The translations under genes were made by a program, and so were the position numbers. The notes beneath the pieces are model-generated. The model searched no databases, was not told where the DNA came from, and worked only from the letters and a program-made list of their open reading frames with translations. Shown one piece after another: positions 1 to 12,275 of a DNA stretch of 64,000 bases. Each line of letters starts with the position of its first letter. The first letter of the stretch is position 1. Source of the stretch: Gnetum montanum (lineage: Eukaryota; Streptophyta; Gnetopsida; Gnetales; Gnetaceae); assembly GCA_015680685.1 (NCBI GenBank), contig MNCI01004834.1:32507-96506 (forward strand). The letters run 5' to 3'.

Positions 1-840
1 TACGCGATATCGCATCTCGCCGTCATATCTATAAATAAGAGGCATCACTCCCTTCATTTCCCAATCCTGGCTAGAAGTAGCGAAGCTCTGGCAGATTGAT
101 CACTCCAAAGTTAGAATTTTTCCCATGTGCTCGCAGTAGGAGTCCTAGAGTGAACAGCTCTTTATTTGAGCAGCTTGTAACCTGAACCCAAGTTGTGTGG
201 CAATAAAGACGAACTTGATTGGATAAACCTTGCAGTACGTGGTTTCATTTATTTCTTTCATTTACTGCTTTCCTAGTGCGTTCAAGTATGACTTGATTAC
301 GAGCGTCTACGGACGTGTACGGCTAATCAAGGAATCGGCTGCTTATCACACTTAAGCTAAATAGGTGCCTCCGTACGACCGCTTCGAGCACTTGCGTTAT
401 GTGTGGCGATCCCAGTAACGATTAGCATTTGGTAAGCCACAATTGCATAGTTCAGGGTGTTTCCGGTAAGTGGGAACGGATGCTGACGCTAGTTAAGTTA
501 GACTTAGGAAATTAGTTAGAGTTAGCTTAGTTTCTCAACCCTTTCCTCTGATAGCATAGAAGAAAAGCCGAAAAAACCAAAAAAATCACATACCTCAAAC
601 TTGCTTAACCATACACCGTGACACTTACAAGCAAGCCTGGGAAGACAACGAACGATTAACCCCAAGTGTTGTTGTGGTGTTAAGGCATTTAGTCTGCGGA
701 GTTCGACTGGATTTCGCGTGCACGCTCATATTCGTATGGTTGATTGTAGGGGTACCTCGCCACTCATCACATATAGTATAAGGTTTCCTTGGATTCCTCT
801 TAGTGGTAGTTGCAAGTTCCATTGTAAGGTATAAAGTAGA
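1..840 (+). repeat. 3' part of an unassigned LTR (truncated by the window edge)
   Basis: A TATA-like box (TATAAATA, 30-37) is followed by a leader-like segment and an AATAAA poly(A)-like signal at 202-207, the U3-R-U5 order of a retrotransposon LTR. The stretch keeps many CpG dinucleotides, unlike the old AT-rich DNA that follows, so it is probably a more recent insertion. I cannot see a matching LTR, a primer-binding site or a clear end; the boundary near 840 is only where base composition changes. It shares no obvious sequence with the LTRs of elements A, B and C. Confidence 0.45.
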
Positions 841-1926
841 GAAATAGGAGAAGGACCATTCATTTCTCCTACCAGTTTTAGCATCATGAAGAAGATAGAT
901 TGAGTAGGAATTAACATGTGAAGATTAGGGATTCTATAAAATCTTACTATATATAAATAGACATAATTTATATTCAATTTTATTAATAAAATAAACTTCA
1001 TAATACTTCTTTCGAGGAAGAATAGAATTAACAATATATTCACATATTTCTCTTTAATAAAAAAGCCTTCAATTTGGTTAATTGCATGCTAGGTTCAAAC
1101 ATATTTGCTGAAGTGTGAAAACCTAAGACCTTACAAATGATAATAGGAGTAATTATCATTCCTTCAAAAATCATTCTCAAAAAAGAACTTTCTCATAGAT
1201 GGTAAAGATTGCACCATTGTGTTATGACATCCTTGCAGTAAGTATCTTTAACTATGGAAAAAACTAATAACTAAGACAACCTCAAAGTTTTAAGATTATA
1301 AAAACCCTTGAATTTTAACAAACTATGAAGCAAATTAGAGGCTTCAACTACATTATTCTAATGTGAAATAATGGAAAAAGAAGCTATACTACCTGAGGTA
1401 GTGGGAGAAGCTTGACCAAAATGCTTAGGAGAAGTCATGTTGTAACTCACTACACTAAGTAATCTCTGCAAATGGTATGAAAAGGGTTGATTCAAAGATT
1501 ATGAACAAAATGACCTCTTTCCCATGAATTTCTAGAGAGGATCTACAAATCCTAATAATATTTGAAGGTGAATCTAACTAGAGAAAGGCATAGTTAAAGT
1601 TTAGATAACAAGTAATTAATTATTAATTAATTTTTAATTGATAATAACTTTTATTGATTTAACAATTGATAGGACTAATAAACTACAAATATCAAAAGTC
1701 TAATGTGTAGTGCTCTTCAAGATGATTCTAACAATAGTAATTTTATTAAAATCTGATGCATGCCTCACAAGATATTGTGTTTCATGATAAACATCTCATT
1801 TATAAAATTAGAAAAAATTAACTTTAAAAATGTTAATTTGAACTTTTTAATTCCTATTTTAAAATTTTAGGGCCTGGGATCAAACTTGCGACCTCTAATG
1901 ATAGAATCTCACTAATTTGGGATCAA
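841..1926. other. AT-rich sequence without recognisable features
   Basis: About 1.1 kb of AT-rich DNA. Short open stretches occur on both strands but none resembles a known protein. It lies immediately left of repeat X1 and may be flanking DNA of the element that X1 belongs to. Confidence 0.5.
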
Positions 1927-3210
1927 TGGAATTTATCATATGGAACATAGTGTGATCCAGTTGTAAGCTTCAAAGATAATATTGAGTGAACTCCCAAGAA
2001 CCCTCATGTACATCATTGCATTAAATAAATATAAAATATGATATGATACATGTGATATAATAAAAACCTATGTTTCCACAATGAGGAAGATGAGAGAATA
2101 TTTATAATTTTCTATTTTATAATTTTTAAGGATTTTATGAAGTTAACAAACAAAACAATAATAAACATACATGCATTACAATCCATTTTGGGAATAGGTG
2201 TAATGCTCATGTTGCAATCCCCCTTAGGGATATGTGCAACACTAGATATGAAATATAATAAAAATGACTTTTAGTCATAACCTCGATGGCCCAACACCAC
2301 GCTATATAGTTTTGACCTCCTTGGATAAGAAACAAATCATCATAGCTCGATCAAAATAGAAATTAAATAAATATTTTTATGATTTTAATACTTTATAAAT
2401 GTTTTGATGTCTTAATGTTTAAGGCATCAATGGTGCAATAAAGAAAAACCATGAGTTTTATTCACTATGCATATATTGAACTTCACATTGATCAAATTAT
2501 TTTGGATTGCATAAGCAAGGTAGCACTCTAATAGAGTCTAGCTACACTAGTGAAAGTGACAACTCAAAATACACATAAGATAAGAAAAGGAATCAGCTTA
2601 CCTACTGGAGGGAAAGCTCTTCATACAAACTAAATGGTAAAAGCTAAAATGAAATAAAAGCTATACATAAGATGTATATGAGAGCTCATCTAGTGTATTT
2701 ATAGTTTTCACGTGGAAATGGAGGAGGTTCATTAAGGATTAGGTATCAACGAACCTCCATCAATGTAGCATAAGTTAATCCTAGTAGCACAAAAGGTAAA
2801 GAAGGATAAACTAGGCCTAGAGGGGGTGTGTCAATGCTCATGTGCTAATGTAGGGAATGTGTTGATGTAGGGTACTTAGTGCATCTACCCCCTCCCAACT
2901 TCCCCACCATGCCCTGCCCCAAAAACCACCCCCCCACAAAAAGACATCCAAATGAAGTGAGAATCATCTTAAGGAGCTTGAAATCACACACACAACCTCA
3001 AAGTATGACACAATAAGCCAAAATACATATTGAAAGATCAAAAACCTTAACCAAACATGCTAAACATTAAACACATGATACATGAAATACTTTCCAAATA
3101 CAGGGCTTACAATTGACATAAAAATTACCATTGGACACCTCATCATTCCTTCATGATTGAGTAAAGCTAGTCCCACAGCTTTAAAATTCAAGACATAAAA
3201 ACAAGGACTA
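1927..3210 (-). repeat. LTR-like repeat X1 (copy of X2 at 31652-32849)
   Basis: The stretch from 1927 to about 3130 aligns along its length with 31652-32849 in the same orientation. Both copies begin with TGGAATTTATCATA on the plus strand, so on the minus strand they end in CCA, as LTRs do. Read on the minus strand, a TATA box (CTATAAATACAC) lies near 2700-2715, and its counterpart in X2 lies near 32415. I infer that this is an LTR of a minus-strand element (D). The right end is uncertain because X2 is cut by element B. No polypurine tract was found next to it. Confidence 0.5.
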
Positions 3211-4723
3211 TACATATGACAAGATTAGTACAAAGGAATTACAAATGTATAATACAAACCATGACTATATTATTATTGGTGACTATTTGGGACTAGACTA
3301 CCAACGTGGAGTGGCTTCCAAGTCTCATGACCTTGGGAAGTCATAAGATTGAAGGTGATCTTCAAACATGGTTTAGGTGCTTGCTAGTCTCCTACAACAC
3401 CAAGACCCAAATACTTCCAAATAGAGTTAGTAGTTATGAAACATACTAAACATGAGTATGTGTTTGTCTCTTGCAAATGTTGAAATGGGTGGGTTATGTA
3501 TAAAACTATAGTCAGCTATCATAAAAGAGATTCAACTATTTTTGTCAAATACTATGAGTTTTGGGGATTTCTATTTTGTTCAATCACTTATTCTATATGG
3601 TCCCTATAGTACAATACTTATAACAAACAAAATTTCCAAAAAAAATTTGAGCACAATTCTGCCAATCTACTCCTAATTTCCCTAGAGAGAAAGTTCCACA
3701 ACAAAACTAGAAATAGAGCAAGATTCAATTAGACTTAGAAAGAGAAAGAAAAGAAAGCAGAATTGCATGAAATCTCAAATATCAAAATAAGATAAATTGA
3801 CACAAGGAAACAGTTCACAAAAGAGCTATTTCTAATTCAATAACTAGAAATTGTCCAAAGTTTTTGAACTCAATAAGCAATTTCATAAAGACAATCTTAT
3901 TATACTACCAAAAATCACTATGTAAACAACAAAGTATAAGTCTCTATTTTGGCTAGTTAATAGTTGTCAAAGATAGCATTCAACAGAGCTTTCAAAAAAT
4001 TTGACAATTTTTGGATTTAAATACCAAGGCAATACACTTTAAAAATAAAGAAGCTATTTCATTCTTTTCAAGATACCAAAGATTTTCCTCTATTCTCTAT
4101 ACTCAAAATAGGCAAATTCATTAAGAAATTACTATTAAATTTCTCTTGAGGCTTTTCAATAACATAAGCTCTTCTATGGAAAATCTTAATAGAAGTCTAA
4201 TATTGCACAAAAATAGAGCTATAAAAGCAACTTAGGAAAAATACCAAAATTAAATGCTAAGCATGACATAATCTAAACCATTAGCTAAGTAACTAAAACA
4301 AAATGGAAAGAAATGAACTCAGGATTAAAACAAAGAAGCTGAATTGATGTCTCTAACAAGCCATGCTTTTACAATCTTCAATCTTCTTCCAAGTTGCTTC
4401 ACACAATTCCCCTTTTCATTCTACCTTTGAAGCATTTTTATAGTGGCTTTGGGTAATTACAATAATCATGAAAAGTTAAGGATATTACAAATATCTAGGG
4501 GATTTAATTATAACCAGCCTATAAGCTGTAACTTCCATAAGAAGTTACTAGAAATTTAAGCTTTGAGTGCCAAGTGTTTTATTAGCAAAAAATATGAAGG
4601 GAATAGCCATAGGGAGTTACAAAAATTTGAGGAATACATGCAATGATGGGAAAGTGTCCTATGAGTAATTATAAAATTGTAATTCATAAATTGGTCACTT
4701 AAAGTAAAGAAAACTTCCTTTCA

Positions 4724-5206
4724 ATGTTAAAAAATGACAACATATATGGTAACATGAGCAATGTTTTAAAAAATAAGATTATGTGGCCTTTGGACTTCAT
4801 GTATTGTTGTGTCATGTTGATGTGTAACCCTGTGGAGGCCTTCACAATCCCTTTGGCTTTCATGCTAGAAGTTGCACATTCTTGGCTTTGCATTGTAGCA
4901 CTATTATTGACCACTTCTTGGCCACCTCTTTTGTTGTTTCTTTTTCCTTCTATGCGTCTAGATCCTGAGCCATCGAAGTCTCACAACTACATCTCTATGT
5001 TAGTCATTGCAGAATTTCCATATAAATTTGTGCTAACTGTGATGAAGAAAGAGTCATGTTGTTGTTGCTCTGTTTCCCAGTGGTGGATTAGCTCTTCCCA
5101 CAACACCATCGGTCTACTCCTACTACTTTTGCAATTTCCTCCTATGTTGCATCTTAGCAACAAATCCTACTTTGCTTTTGCCTCTAAAATCTTTAAGAAC
5201 GGATGA
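4724..5206 (+). other. Unrecognised 160-codon open frame, probably chance
   Basis: An uninterrupted ATG-to-stop frame of 160 codons, rich in Leu, Cys and Ser. It has no family motif that I recognise, and a second frame of 71 codons is open on the opposite strand over 4699-4914. No TATA box, splice pattern or homologous copy elsewhere in the window supports it. It is more likely an accidental opening in degenerate repeat sequence than a gene. A copy of an unknown repeat protein cannot be excluded. Confidence 0.12.
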
Positions 5207-6602
5207 GAATAATAGAACTCCTCTAGGCTTGTAGAACTACTCTTGCTACTATCATGAAGCCTCAATGAGAGCATTGGTGTTGTTTTGGGAATGCGAACAA
5301 AATGCAAGAAGGTCCATGGTGTTTTTGTTTCATTTTCATTTCAAGATTATGAGATTTCTTTCTAACTCTAAAGTATAGCAAATTATTTTTGTAATTTTTT
5401 TTCTACTGTAGGTTCTTTGCACAACAAAGATTAGGGTTTCAACTTTGTACAAGCAAAGACATTTTCATATTATTTACTTATTTAGAGTCTGCACATACGA
5501 ACTCAATTTACATAGGAATGACAAGTGTAGAACATGGATGTCTAGTAGAATCTTTAGAATTCAAAATTAATTATGATGAGCACATTAACAATTTGTGTTG
5601 TTAATAGATATAGTTCTCAAGTTTTAAATTCTTATTTTAGGCATAATGTATGCAATAATATTGTGAATTTGTTTCTCTGTTGGATGAAATTGATAACTGT
5701 CAAAATCTAGCATTGCAACTTTGATTTTTTTATTCTCAAAGATTTATGCATTCTGCTACAAAGTCTTGTTTATATTGGATACTTTCAGTTAGATTTCCAT
5801 GTATGCATTTGATAGCATCACTGTAAATGTTCATATCAATATATTGTGTAAAATACAGCCTTTATTACAGTTGTTTAGAGAAATAAACTTTGTGCTTTCC
5901 AGCATTTCACTTTGCATTTTACTCACATACTATAACTTGTTTATAAGTTCCATTTTCATAGGTCATACCCCTTGTTTCTCATTGCATTACTACCCAATTT
6001 ATTATCTTAAACTCTACCTTTAATTTCTCATCTTAATAATTCAATTTTGTATGTCAAATACCCTTGTGTTGTGATGGTCACTAAGACAAATCTCCATTAT
6101 ATACATGGTTGTATATACACTAATTTATGATGTGTAAACCAAATTGAGAAGAACTAATAATCCATCCCAATGTATATTGCATTCTTCTATCAACCTTATC
6201 TAGAGTATACTCATTCCACTCATGAGAGGATTAACTAGTCTCATAATTCATCATCCTTGAATTTTAGAAACCTAGGTATCCAACTTATTAAAATTATTCC
6301 AATGTGTTAGAATAATTTCAAAAAAATTAAGAAAGTTGTTACAATATGCTCCATCGTATGATGTAAATGTGCTAACAGTTATAATACAAGCCACCTAACA
6401 AAGAAGTGTCAAAGAAGTGTTAGGGGGTGGTGGAAAAGGAGAAAATCCCCTTGACATGCCTACATGAAATAGGAAGAAGTCAATAGGATAGGTCTTTGCT
6501 ACAGATCATTTGCATCTATGACTTCTTCCATATCATCCATCTTCAAATGTCTCGTATCAACTCCCCTGACACTTGTTCACAAGATCTTGAATGGACATGC
6601 AT

Positions 6603-6722
6603 TCAATATAAAAGATTAAGAGCATGCGCATTTGCCTCCAATATCTCTCTTAAGGGAGGCCTCTCATGTATAGGTGTTAAATCCAATGATTGATGTTGTT
6701 CCTCCTCTTCATTCAAAACCAT
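6603..6722 (-). other. Short minus-strand open stretch, unrecognised
   Basis: About 39 codons beginning MVLNEEEEQHQ on the minus strand. The composition (acidic, with a hydrophilic and then leucine-rich tail) looks more protein-like than the neighbouring frames, but it is very short and matches nothing I know. It could be a scrap of an old transposon protein. Confidence 0.1.
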
Positions 6723-8098
6723 TAGTTCTCTTTCCTAAACATGATGAGTTGTGAAAATTCTAAAAAGCAAGTGAGATCCCCAAGGCATTATACTACCATT
6801 GCAAAAAAATGGTCATAAAAACAATGAAAATTATAATTCTTGGGTATACAAGAAAAACATAGTCAAAACTATGAAATTAAGGTGTGCATGGGTAAGTAAA
6901 AATAAGGTAGAAATATTTTAAATAATAATCAAAATTACAAAGTACATACTCAAATCAATGCCTTTCCCGCATGTCTGAGTTACAAGATACTTGGATTGAA
7001 CCACATAACAAATGCTAATGGAAAGAACAAAAAGAATAAATGATCATGAAAATTATAAGAATCCAACTAAGGATCAAACCAAACAGGTGAAAAAAGTAGA
7101 AATAAGACTAATACATTAGAATCATACTTTTGGATGACATCCAAAATCATGGACTTTGAATCATAATGTTGAATCTACTCATTTCCATGAGTCAAAAACT
7201 AGGAAAGATGGGTTATAAAAATAAGAGATAAATAGTACTCCCAAGATCAAACAAATAATCATAAGTGAGGTAATGTGAAAATAGTTTGTCATGAGTAAAC
7301 CTTAAAGCTCATAGAATCAACACTCACACAAGTGAAAGAACAATCAAGTGATTTATGCCATGAAACTGCTACCATCACTAGGAGATAAGCTCAGGGTTAC
7401 TTACTTACAATGCCAAGTCACCAAGGATTCACAAGTGGATCATCCCCATAGTAGACACCTACCTTTCTTACCCTTATGAAATTCATTGATGGGACATCCA
7501 TGGATTTCCAACATCGAGTAAAATATCACCATCAAACATGAGTTTGTCTCATTGGATGGAAAAATTTCATCCTCCTCTTTACCTAATCAACTTCCTATCA
7601 CATACAATAATGGACAAGAATGAAACTAAAGAGATGGAGAATGAATGATGAACAAGAGAGAGAAGATAAGAGTGCAACATCACTGGATCCCTAGCCAATC
7701 ATTTAATTAGCTCATGGAAGCACATGAGCATGTCCTACATCCTATGAAAGATCCAATGCTACATCCCTTCACTACTACCCATTCACACAATGGGGATAGA
7801 CCTTTAAGTCCCCTTTCTAAGTGCAAGGTTATACCTGCCACTACTAGTTTCATCTAACATTAATTATTTCATGGTCTAACCATTGGTGAAATTGAACAAA
7901 GACAATGTGCTACAAATCATTTAGAAGTTAAGATTCTAATTTTTTCTCTCCTATGCACGTATGTGTAGTAAGTTCCCCAAATTTGGCTTTACAAGAACCC
8001 TCTCATTAATCCCTTTGTCTACACTAACAAATCCCAATCCTAATATATTTTCATGACAAAATAAATGGAATCCTCATGATGGATATGATTATGACTTA

Positions 8099-8420
8099 TG
8101 AAACATTACCAAAAATTCATGTTATAACCTTCATTTCGCAACTTGAGACAAGGATTCATTATAAATGTAACATATGCAGTCCATGAGCTACAATCTTGCA
8201 TACTTCAACTTTCTAAGGCCAAAAAAATGCTTCAAAAGTTGTTATTTCCTCACTTCCAAAGTAGGAAAAGGCACCTAATGCCTATATTTTGGCTTTGGAA
8301 GGCTATAAATACCTTTGGAATGGCTAAAATTAGCATTTCCATGGGTTTTGTAGGGGTATAGCCCCAACTACGCTAGAGATATTTTTAGTAGACATAGTAG
8401 TTATAGTAAGCCTCCCACTA
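8099..8420 (+). repeat. Element A 5' LTR, 5' fragment only
   Basis: It matches the first 300 or so bases of the LTRs at 26762, 32850 and 51423, beginning TGAAACATTACCAAAAATTC and including the shared block GGGGTATAGCCCCAACTA. After about 8420 the sequence changes to the proline-rich region upstream of gag, so the promoter, R, U5 and primer-binding site have been deleted. Confidence 0.8.
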
Positions 8421-10480
8421 GACACATCCCACTACCTTCATCCCCACCACACCCAACCATTTTTATGCCAACTCCCATCATAGCCACACATCAAACACAC
8501 TTAGTGTTGTAAGCCATGAACTTTCAATTTTCCATGTCATTCACTACACAACCTCAATTTGTGCAAGCATAATTGGTGGTTGTTACTACCACTAATCCTC
8601 CTACCATCTAGATGGGGCCCACAGTGGAACCCCAAGTAACCTAGGGATCACACACCTCCTTTGTCCTGTTTGTTCCCCAAATACTAGTAAAAACATCATT
8701 TTCTCTATTTATCCCACTACTATTGTAGTAACCTAGCCTCTCCCTTTAGTGCCCCAACCAATAACAATACCACAAGAATCATGACTTATGCCTCAACCCT
8801 TCGTCCAAGCCCCACAACCAACATGGGCATCTTAATGACTGGATCAAGCTTTCTAGATGATCTAGGACTTGACTAAAGAGTTAAGGAAACTTAAATCCTC
8901 AACATCCTAGACCATGAAGGTAATGGAATTTTACCAAGATGATCCCATTAGTCCAACAATCCCATCACTAACTCTTCCTCCTAGTGTCCTTGTGGCATAG
9001 TTCACTAAGTATAATAGTGAAGGTGATCCAAACACTCATCTGATTACCTTTTGCTTTGAGTGATTACTGTTGTAAGTGTGACCACATAAAATTATGAAAA
9101 TATTTCTTATGTTTCCGGCAGGAAAAGCACTTTACTGGTATTGTGCCTTGCCAAGAAGATCCATATCCTCTTTAGATGAACTAATTTCACAATTTGTAAA
9201 CTATTTTAAGTATAACTTGAAACCTAATACCATGCTTGACCAACTAATGAAAGTCAAGCAAGGACCCCTCAAGCCAATGTAGAAGTTCATCCAATGATGG
9301 AATTCTATGCTCAATAAGATACCAAAGCCAATAGCTAAAACACATCTGTTAGGTATCTTCAAAGGGATGGTTAATGACTTCACAAAGTCAAAATTATATT
9401 ATCTTAATATGTGGTCTCTTAGTCAAGCCTTTTCCTAGGCTAAGAACATAGAATATGCCATAGAAGATAGCCACGATCCTACCTATGTGGAATATAAAAA
9501 TCAATATGTGTGTAAAGATAAACATAAGGGTAGAAAAAATATTGTAGTTGTAGCAATCGTGAGTAAGAAAAGTAAACCAACTAACTAGTGACTAAATACT
9601 AATCAACCCAAGTCCATAGCATTCAAGAATAATGATCAACCCTCTACCTCTAGGGTCACTACATAGACTATTTCTAGGCCTAACTTCATGTAAAAAGATT
9701 AATTGAAATACACAAAGTTACCCCTTAAGCCATCAAAACTTCTAGACAAACTATTGAAGAGTGGTAGGATCCAATACAAGAAGATGATGCAGATTGCCTA
9801 TAAGAGGCATGATAGGTTATGTGAAATAGCAAAAGACACTACTCAAGAAACTAAGGATGACCCTCTAGTACCTAAGTACTTTAAGCTCAATTGCTTCTAC
9901 CATTATCATCAGTTGTCAGGTCATGATAGCAATTTTTTCCTCACGCTTAAAAATAACTTGCAAAAAATGATATATAGGATGAACTACTATTAGATACTTC
10001 AAACCTAGTTAGGCCTCAAAACCAATCGATGCATGTATATAAGGATACATTAAATGCTAAAAATAGTTCATATATTATATTAGTGTTCAATATTAATGAC
10101 AATCGGATGCCTATGAAGGAACCATTCATGATTCAGGTACCCCTTCACAATGAAAGGGACTCTTCAACTTCTACTAGCTCAAGATCCCCTTTTTTTGTAA
10201 GGGTACCATCATGAATGTTCCATAAGAAGCCTTTTTTCATTAGGATGCCCCAACCCTTTACAACACAGCCTACCCCAACAACAAAGCAACAACCCCCCAT
10301 GGTGGCCAATGCAACAACTTCTTCCTTGTAATTGGCTAGGAATAATACGAAATCCTTGACCAAACAAAGAAAGAAGGCTATGTAAAAATCCAAGAACAAT
10401 AATGATAAGCAATCTAAATCAAGAAAGAAAGTGGACCATCTAAAGACCACTCCCATCTCATCTATTCCTATGACTTCCAT
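8421..10480 (+). pseudogene. gag: Element A gag (capsid/nucleocapsid) remnant
   Basis: Gag would form the cytoplasmic particle and bind the RNA. A degenerate proline/threonine-rich leader (8421 to about 8860) precedes the retrotransposon gag domain, visible in pieces from about 8880 (FYQDDPI) through 9094-9282 (ALYWYCALPRRSISSLDELI) to about 9560. The nucleocapsid-like part is 9703-9993 and has the knuckle order C-x2-YH-x5-GHD, but the last Cys is replaced by Phe. Several stops fall where B or C has Gln (for example WNS is preceded by TGA where C has CAA). The true start has been lost with the deletion at 8420. The linker to about 10480 is poorly conserved. Confidence 0.75.
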
Positions 10481-11570
10481 GTCCTAGGATGCTTCAATAA
10501 GTAAACCACAAGAGAAACCAAAACTCCAACAAGAAAAGAGAGAGGTTAGACCACAATAATAACCCAAGCATGAAGTTCATATTTTGGGATGCTTGGAGGA
10601 AGTCAAAAATAACAAATCAACAATTAATAACAAATACTTCCTTAATGTGATGGAACATGTTAAGTAATTACTTAAACAAAAGAACATGACCTTGAGCTTG
10701 TATGACTTGGTCATGACTTCCATTGCCCACCATGAGTCATTGGTTAAGATGTTGACCTCCATTCCTATTAGTGAGGAAATCCCTACTAATGAAGAGTCTA
10801 TCCATGTAGTTATGGTACCCTCTCCATTGAGGAATTGAACTCAACATTGTTGGTGTTTTATGATAATGAAATGAAGACAAACCCCTAGAATGACAAAGTA
10901 ACCAAGATGCCTCTCTTTATAACCATATGGGTTGGGAAATATAAAGTACATAGGACACAAGTAGATGATGGGGTGGCAACCAATGTCATACCTCATACCA
11001 TTGTTGAATGCTTGGGCCTAACAGAACAAATGTAACATAAATCAGCTTCAGCCCTTAAATCCTTTAATGAATCATGGGTTGCAGTCAAAGACTTCATTTC
11101 TATAGATTTTGTGGTAGGGGAGAAATTCTCTACAATGAAAAATTTCTTGGTGGTAGAAGAAACACCAAGATTCAACCTCATTCTGGGAAGACCTTGGTTT
11201 GCCCAACTATGAGCTATGTCTTCACCTATTCACCAAAAAATCCACCTCCCTTACAAGGGAGGTGAAATCATGATCCACAGGGATAGTGTAGTTCCTTTAA
11301 CTATTAACAATGTTAATATAGAACAAGATTCTAAAGTGGAGTTTTAGGAAGAAACTCCTACCATTTTTCACAAAGTTGAAAGGAGTGATAGAACAAAAGA
11401 GGCCTAAGTGAACAACAATGAACCCATTGATGTGTTATGGGGAAAGCTTTTCTTCAAAATTTTTAGTGAAGGAGATGGAGAATATAAATTGGTGTAAAAT
11501 AGACCATATACATTTCCTAGTCTCTTGAAATTAAGAAGCACTTGCACAAGTGCTATATGCTTCTAATCCT
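10481..11570 (+). pseudogene. Element A aspartic protease remnant
   Basis: Retroviral-type aspartic protease, which matures Gag. The active-site segment VDDGVATNVIP begins at 10961. It is followed in the same frame by the strands FLVVEETPRFNLILGRPW (from about 11140) and the conserved tail SSPIHQKIHLPYKGGEI. The motif is DDG rather than the usual D-S/T-G, and C has the same DDG. Downstream comes a Glu/Asp-rich tail up to about 11570, also conserved in B and C. Only a few stops interrupt it (for example after GLTEQM). Upstream, 10577-10860 contains a conserved helical segment shared with C (LSLYDLVMTS-like). Confidence 0.75.
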
Positions 11571-12275
11571 TCTTATATCCTATGTGCTTACAACATTGTA
11601 ACTATATGTACTTATAGCTTGATAGCCCAGTTTACACTTTACTTACTTTTGTATTTGTGACCTTGTTTTCCTTTATGTTGGATTCTTTATTTACCTATAG
11701 CTTAATATTTACCCTTTTTTACATTCTTTTACTATTGAATCTTGTTTCTTTTTCTTCAAAAAAGCCAAAAATGTCATAACATTTTTAAAACTAAAAAATC
11801 CATAAAAATGTTAAAAACATAAAATAACCAAAAATTAAGTTTTATTTTATGTGCCTCATGGCCCACCACATCCTTAAATTGGAAAATACCACATGGCCCA
11901 CCATGGCCTAAAACTGGCAAACAACCTTATATCTCATTTTTACTTTAGTTTATGACTTTTCTCCATAGTTGTTTCAACCCTTCTATTGCATGACAACCAA
12001 TTTTAGGCAACGTAGCCTCAGAACATAGATTACAATGTAGAACCATAACATAAACAAAACCATAACACTAGAACATTACAACCAAAATTAAAATTTAAAG
12101 TTTAAAATTAAAATTAAAGTTACAATGTCCATAACATCGTACCATGGCCACATAACATAATGAAAATGTCCAAGCAATAAAACATTCAAACAATAAGCTA
12201 TTTTGGCTAACACTAGCCATACATCATCATCAACATGAAACTAAAACAACTAAAGGTGAGAGGCAACTAATGGAA
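11571..12275. other. Convergent gap with GGCCTAAAACTGG motif copies
   Basis: Non-coding, AT-rich DNA between the 3' end of gag-PR (plus) and the 3' end of the antisense gene (minus). It carries two copies of a motif that recurs at the same place in B and C: a degenerate copy at 11859-11886 and a good copy at 11905-11920 (GGCCTAAAACTGGCAA), preceded by CATGGCCCACCAT. Being between convergent units, it is a natural place for 3' end formation signals, though no function is shown. Confidence 0.55.

Larger units (their letters stand above)
3211..8098. other. AT-rich stretch without a convincing gene
   Basis: Nearly 5 kb of degenerate AT-rich sequence between repeat X1 and element A. I found no reverse transcriptase, integrase or gag motif on either strand, no tRNA and no tandem array. 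If X1 and X2 are the two LTRs of one element D, this would be decayed internal D sequence, but I cannot show it from motifs. Two open stretches within it (4724-5206 plus; 6603-6722 minus) are listed separately. Confidence 0.4.

Noticed and set aside
4724-5206. 160-codon frame as a host gene
   Set aside because: No motif, no splice or promoter support, open frames on both strands, and degenerate surroundings.
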